This document shows positions 60,871 through 64,000 of a stretch of DNA of 64,000 nucleotides, in pieces. Below the pieces are notes generated by a model. It worked only from the letters and a program-made list of their open reading frames with translations. It did no database searches and was not told where the DNA came from. The stretch comes from Solimonas terrae. Lineage in GTDB: Bacteria > Pseudomonadota > Gammaproteobacteria > Nevskiales > Nevskiaceae. Numbering within the stretch: the first letter of the stretch is position 1; every line of letters starts with the position of its first letter. The position numbers and the translations under genes were made by a program. The stretch is taken from NCBI RefSeq assembly GCF_011067135.1, contig NZ_JAAMOW010000002.1, positions 62,001-126,000 on the forward strand, read 5' to 3'.

Positions 60871-61889
60871 GCGCCGGCGCCGTCGAACTCGACCATGACC
60901 TTGGCGGACTGCGGCGTCGCGGCCGCGTCGAACGCGTCGATCACCCTGGCGAACGGGAAACGGTGGCTGATCAGGCTGCCGATCTTGTCGCGCAGACGCG
61001 GCAGCGCGGCGATCACGTCCGGCATCTCGGTCGGATAGCCGACCGCGGTGGTGATCGTCATCTCGGTGGTCAGCATCGCGCCGAGATCGAGCGGCACGGG
61101 CTTGCTGTGCGCGGCGGTGATCACCATGCGCGACTGGAACTTGGCCATGCGCACGACGTCGGACAGGATGTTCGGTGCGCCGGCGGCATCGATGAAGGCA
61201 TCGGTGCCGACGGTTTCGCGGCTGAACACGCGGCCGGTGCCATGCAGTTCGACCAGACGCGCGCGAAGATCTTCCCTGGTGGGATCGAAGGCCGCGCGGG
61301 CACCCAGCGCGCGCGCACGTTCGAGCCGCTCCGGCGCAAGATCGAGCGCGACCACGTCGGTCACGCCGCGATCGACCAGCCACAGCACCATGCCCAGTCC
61401 GATCGGGCCACAGCCGAACACCACGGCCTTGTCGCCGGGCTTGAGCTGCATGCGGTTGACGCCGTGCAGGGCAACGGCGAGCGGCTCGGTCATCGCCGCG
61501 ATGTCGTAGGGCAGGCCGTCGGGAATCGGCAGCAGGCTTTCGCCGAGCTTGCCGCCGCGCACCAGCAGCTCCTCCGTGAACGCGCCTTCCGGGCCACCGC
61601 TGCCGATGTAGCTCGGCGTCATCATCGGATTGATGATCACGCGCTGGCCGACGCCGAGATGCTCGACGTCCTTGCCGACATACATCACCTCGCCGGCCGC
61701 TTCGTGACCGAGCGGAGTGACGCCGCCCGGCTTGCGATGAATGCCGCCGAGCTTGATGTAGGTCAGATCGCTGCCGCAGACGCCGCAGGCCTTGACCTTG
61801 ACGACCACGTCACCGGCGCCGGGTTCGGGCCGCTGATAGGCGTCGAGCCGGAAGTCGTTGACCTCGTGAATGTTGAGTACGTGTCCCAT
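60867..61889 (-). CDS. Zinc-dependent alcohol dehydrogenase (MDR family)
   Basis: A 340-residue MDR dehydrogenase. Catalytic zinc ligands are visible in CGVCGSDLTYIKLGG and LGHEAAGEV; the structural-zinc four-Cys lobe is not evident. The Rossmann motif is AVVFGCGPIGLGMVLWLVDRGV with Asp (VALDLAPE, NAD). It likely oxidises an alcohol of the pathway. It lies between the SDR (32-bp gap) and the MBL gene (4-bp overlap). Confidence 0.87.
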   Translation of the reverse strand: MGHVLNIHEVNDFRLDAYQRPEPGAGDVVVKVKACGVCGSDLTYIKLGGIHRKPGGVTPLGHEAAGEVMYVGKDVEHLGVGQRVIINPMMTPSYIGSGGPEGAFTEELLVRGGKLGESLLPIPDGLPYDIAAMTEPLAVALHGVNRMQLKPGDKAVVFGCGPIGLGMVLWLVDRGVTDVVALDLAPERLERARALGARAAFDPTREDLRARLVELHGTGRVFSRETVGTDAFIDAAGAPNILSDVVRMAKFQSRMVITAAHSKPVPLDLGAMLTTEMTITTAVGYPTEMPDVIAALPRLRDKIGSLISHRFPFARVIDAFDAAATPQSAKVMVEFDGAGA

Positions 61890-61921
61890 GCGTCCTGCTC
61901 CCGTGTCGGCGCGGCCGGTGC

Positions 61922-62707
61922 TTACATCATGACCATGGCACCGCCGTCGACCGTGATGGTCTCGCCGGTGATGAAGGACGACGAATCGCTGGCAAGGAAT
62001 GCCGCGATGCCTTCGAAATCGGACATGTAGCCAGGCCGCGGAATCGCGTTCTTGACCAGCATGTACTTGTCCAGCGCACTGAGCTCGTCGGCAGTTCCGG
62101 TCATGCCGGTCTTGATGTAGCCGGGCGCGACGACATTGGCACGAATGCCGTGCTTGCCGAACTCGGCCGCCATGCCGCGGATGATCGCGCCGACCGCCGC
62201 CTTCGAGCCGGCGTAGTGCGGTTTGCCGGCCAGGCCCTTGAACATCGACAGGCTGCCGCAGGCGATCAGCGAGCCGCCGGGCTCGCCGGCCTCGGCACGC
62301 TTGACCATCGCCCGCGCGCCTTCGCGCAGCGTGTAGAACGCGCCGTGCAGGGCGACATCGAGGAACTTGTGATAGTCGTCGGTCGACAAGGTGAGCGACG
62401 ACTGCGAGGCCGGCGGCGGGCCGGCATTGGCGATCACGGTATCGACGCGGCCGAAGGTCTTGATGACCTCGGCATAGGCATCGACGATCTGCTGTTCCGA
62501 GGACACGTCGACCTGCCGCGTCGCAACGCGCACGCCAAGCGCTTCGAGTTCCTGCCTGGCGGCGGCATTCCTTTCGGCATTGCGTGCCCAGATCACGACA
62601 TCGCCGCCCTGCCTGGCGATGCCGCGCGCGAAGCCGAGTCCCAGACCGCTGTTGCCGCCGGTGATCACCGCCACCTTGCCACTGAGGTCGAACAGGCCCT
62701 TGGCCAT
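61922..62707 (-). CDS. SDR-family oxidoreductase
   Basis: A 261-residue SDR: ITGGNSGLGLG cofactor motif, beta-2 end IWARNAER (NADP-type Arg), NAGPPPAS, and active-site YAGSK. It heads the minus operon SDR-ADH-MBL. Two hydroxyl/ketone steps encoded together (SDR and MDR) suggest sequential oxidation of the same molecule, though this is inference. Confidence 0.87.
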   Translation of the reverse strand: MAKGLFDLSGKVAVITGGNSGLGLGFARGIARQGGDVVIWARNAERNAAARQELEALGVRVATRQVDVSSEQQIVDAYAEVIKTFGRVDTVIANAGPPPASQSSLTLSTDDYHKFLDVALHGAFYTLREGARAMVKRAEAGEPGGSLIACGSLSMFKGLAGKPHYAGSKAAVGAIIRGMAAEFGKHGIRANVVAPGYIKTGMTGTADELSALDKYMLVKNAIPRPGYMSDFEGIAAFLASDSSSFITGETITVDGGAMVMM

Positions 62708-62842
62708 GCATATCTCCGGATCGTGCCGGGCGCGTGGGCCGGCTTGCAGGTTGGAGGACTAGTGTCGATCAGCGGGCAATGGCCCTCAAGCCGCAGCAGT
62801 ATCGACAAGCGGACGCAATGACGAGCGCCAGACACCGCAGGC

Positions 62843-62881
62843 CAAAAAAAACCCGCTCCCCGATGACGCGGGGAGCGGGTT
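62843..62881 (-). terminator. Rho-independent terminator after second TonB receptor
   Basis: On the minus strand: AACCCGCTCCCC/GGGGAGCGGGTT arms (62850-62861 and 62870-62881) then TTTTTTT. It lies 20 bp after the receptor stop. Confidence 0.9.
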
Positions 62882-62900
62882 GGTCAGGTTGCAGGCGCTA

Positions 62901-64000
62901 TCAGATGCCGAAGCTGTAACGCAGGCGTGCGCCGTACATGCGCGGCAGGCCGACCTGACGCGAGTCGAAGCCGAGCGTGTAGTACGTGCCGGAACCGTAG
63001 GTGATGTACTTCTCGTCGAGCACGTTGGTGCCGAACAGCGACAGATCGAACGAGCTGTTGAACATCGAATACCAGTTGACGTTGACGTTCAGCAGGTCGA
63101 ACGGATCGAGCACCGCATCCGGGCTGGAGCCCGACGCCGACGAGCGACGCTTGCCGGTGTACACGTAGGTGGCGCCGAGATCGATGGAACCGATTTCCGG
63201 CGGCAGCGGCAGCGTGTAGGTCAGCGAGGTCACCACCGTGTGGTCGGGCGCGAACGGCAGCGTGTCGCCCTGCACCGCGATCGGCGTTGCCGTGCCCGGG
63301 ATCGCGCCGGCCGCGGTGACTTCCGCCGTACGATCCTCGGCCTTGATCAGCTTGGTGTTGAGGTACGAGTACGAGACCGCCCAGGTCAGGCCGCGCGCCA
63401 GCTGCATGAACGACTCCACCTCGACACCGGCGATCCGCGACTTGCCGGCGTTGGCGATCGTCGTGGTGGTCTGCGCCGTCGGCGAGACGTAGCCGAACTG
63501 CAGCTGCTGGTTCGTCAGATCGTTGTAGAACGCCGCGACGTTGAAGCGGCCCGGGATGAAACCGCGGTAGGTCGTCTTCAGGCCGATTTCGTAGCTGTTG
63601 ACGTGCTCGGGCTCGAAGGTATCGATGCCCGGGTCGGCCGCCAGGATCACGTTGCCCTGGCGATAGCCGCGCACGTACTTGGCATAGCCCATCACGTCCT
63701 TGACCGGCTTGTACGAGAACTCGACCTGCCCGGTCGGTGCCTGGCTGCTGGTCTTCGGCGTCGTGATCTGCTCCTTCGGCGCCAGCGGCACGCTCAGCAG
63801 GTAGGTATAGCGATCCTTGATGCCGTAGCCTTCGGTGCTGTCCCAGGTGTAGCGGGCGCCGATCGTCGTGCTGAACTTGTCGGTGAAGTTGTACGTGCCC
63901 TGTGCATAGACGGCGCGGTTCAGGTACGTGGTCTTGAAGTGCTGTGTCAGCACGCCGCCGAGCACGCCGCCAAGCGGGTCGTAACAGTTGTAACCCGACG
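62901..64000 (-). CDS. TonB-dependent receptor, C-terminal part (5' end outside window)
   Basis: The last ~366 residues of a TonB receptor. The frame continues without a stop to base 64000 (SGYNCYDPLGG precedes the first internal ATG at 63965), so the gene starts beyond the window. Beta-barrel strands (AVYAQGTYNFTDKFSTTIGARYTWD, YAKYVRGYRQGNV, NSYEIGLKTTYRG, RIAGVEVESFMQ) and the C-terminal MYGARLRYSFGI are like those of the receptor at 31229-33892. It probably imports a related substrate. Confidence 0.9.
   Translation of the reverse strand, partial: SGYNCYDPLGGVLGGVLTQHFKTTYLNRAVYAQGTYNFTDKFSTTIGARYTWDSTEGYGIKDRYTYLLSVPLAPKEQITTPKTSSQAPTGQVEFSYKPVKDVMGYAKYVRGYRQGNVILAADPGIDTFEPEHVNSYEIGLKTTYRGFIPGRFNVAAFYNDLTNQQLQFGYVSPTAQTTTTIANAGKSRIAGVEVESFMQLARGLTWAVSYSYLNTKLIKAEDRTAEVTAAGAIPGTATPIAVQGDTLPFAPDHTVVTSLTYTLPLPPEIGSIDLGATYVYTGKRRSSASGSSPDAVLDPFDLLNVNVNWYSMFNSSFDLSLFGTNVLDEKYITYGSGTYYTLGFDSRQVGLPRMYGARLRYSFGI

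Overview
The window is high-GC proteobacterial DNA with no rRNA, tRNA, CRISPR array or insertion sequence that I can see. Housekeeping genes on the left (djlA, dbpA, a DUF3228 protein, a glycine-zipper lipoprotein) and the dense catabolic genes on the right suggest a gammaproteobacterium of the Nevskiales/Solimonadaceae kind. That placement is inference from gene content only.

Layout. 1-17.6 kb is mixed: a truncated sterol-desaturase-family gene, a thioredoxin-like protein, a lipoprotein sugar-dehydrogenase-like protein, DjlA, an esterase, an ArsR/NIPSNAP/ABM circuit, an SDR, an enoyl-CoA hydratase, a K+ channel, DbpA, a stand-alone DUF5131 (phage Gp37/Gp68) protein, a quinone-reductase-like ADH and an SCP-X-type thiolase. 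17.6-27.7 kb holds an aldehyde dehydrogenase, a P450 with its [2Fe-2S] ferredoxin, two TetR regulators, AcuI-like reductase, an enoyl-CoA hydratase, cofD and an AraC regulator. 27.3-33.9 kb holds a minus-strand unit (sulfotransferase, DUF7064-like protein, SDR, thioesterase) divergent from a TonB-dependent receptor. 34.1-44.7 kb is an almost unbroken minus-strand run containing coenzyme F420 biosynthesis (cofE, a CofG-CofH fusion fbiC, cofC) interleaved with an acyl-CoA-ligase-like enzyme, a MaoC dehydratase, an esterase, an F420:NADP oxidoreductase, a luciferase-like F420 oxidoreductase and an SDR. 44.9-51.1 kb (minus) and 51.7-59.2 kb (plus) are two divergent catabolic operons. 59.6-62.7 kb is a three-gene minus operon, followed by the C-terminal part of a second TonB receptor that runs off the window.

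How it fits together. TonB receptors suggest uptake of a bulky or hydrophobic substrate. P450s with dedicated ferredoxins, a FAD-dependent KstD-like dehydrogenase, SDRs, aldehyde dehydrogenases, an AMP-forming ligase, hydratases, one ordinary thiolase and one Cys-less thiolase/DUF35 pair (aldolase candidate) make a plausible oxidative degradation pathway for a steroid-, terpenoid- or similar alicyclic/aromatic compound. The exact substrate cannot be read from the sequence. All four F420-specific biosynthesis activities are present (FbiC, CofC, CofD, CofE), together with a recycling enzyme (Fno) and a likely user (LLM oxidoreductase), so F420 appears to be a working cofactor of this pathway.

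The strongest hidden signal is a repeated inverted repeat, TCAACA-N4-TGTTGA. It is perfect at 22944 (acuI/tetR intergenic) and 31067 (TonB receptor promoter), and near-perfect or degenerate at 24096, 26206 (cofD), 40431 (MaoC-ligase-fbiC-cofE unit), 44798 (SDR-LLM-fno-esterase-cofC unit), 51475 and 51564 (divergent promoters of the two large operons). This ties the scattered F420 genes and the catabolic operons into one probable regulon, for which the TetR protein at 23183-23959 is the best local candidate regulator.
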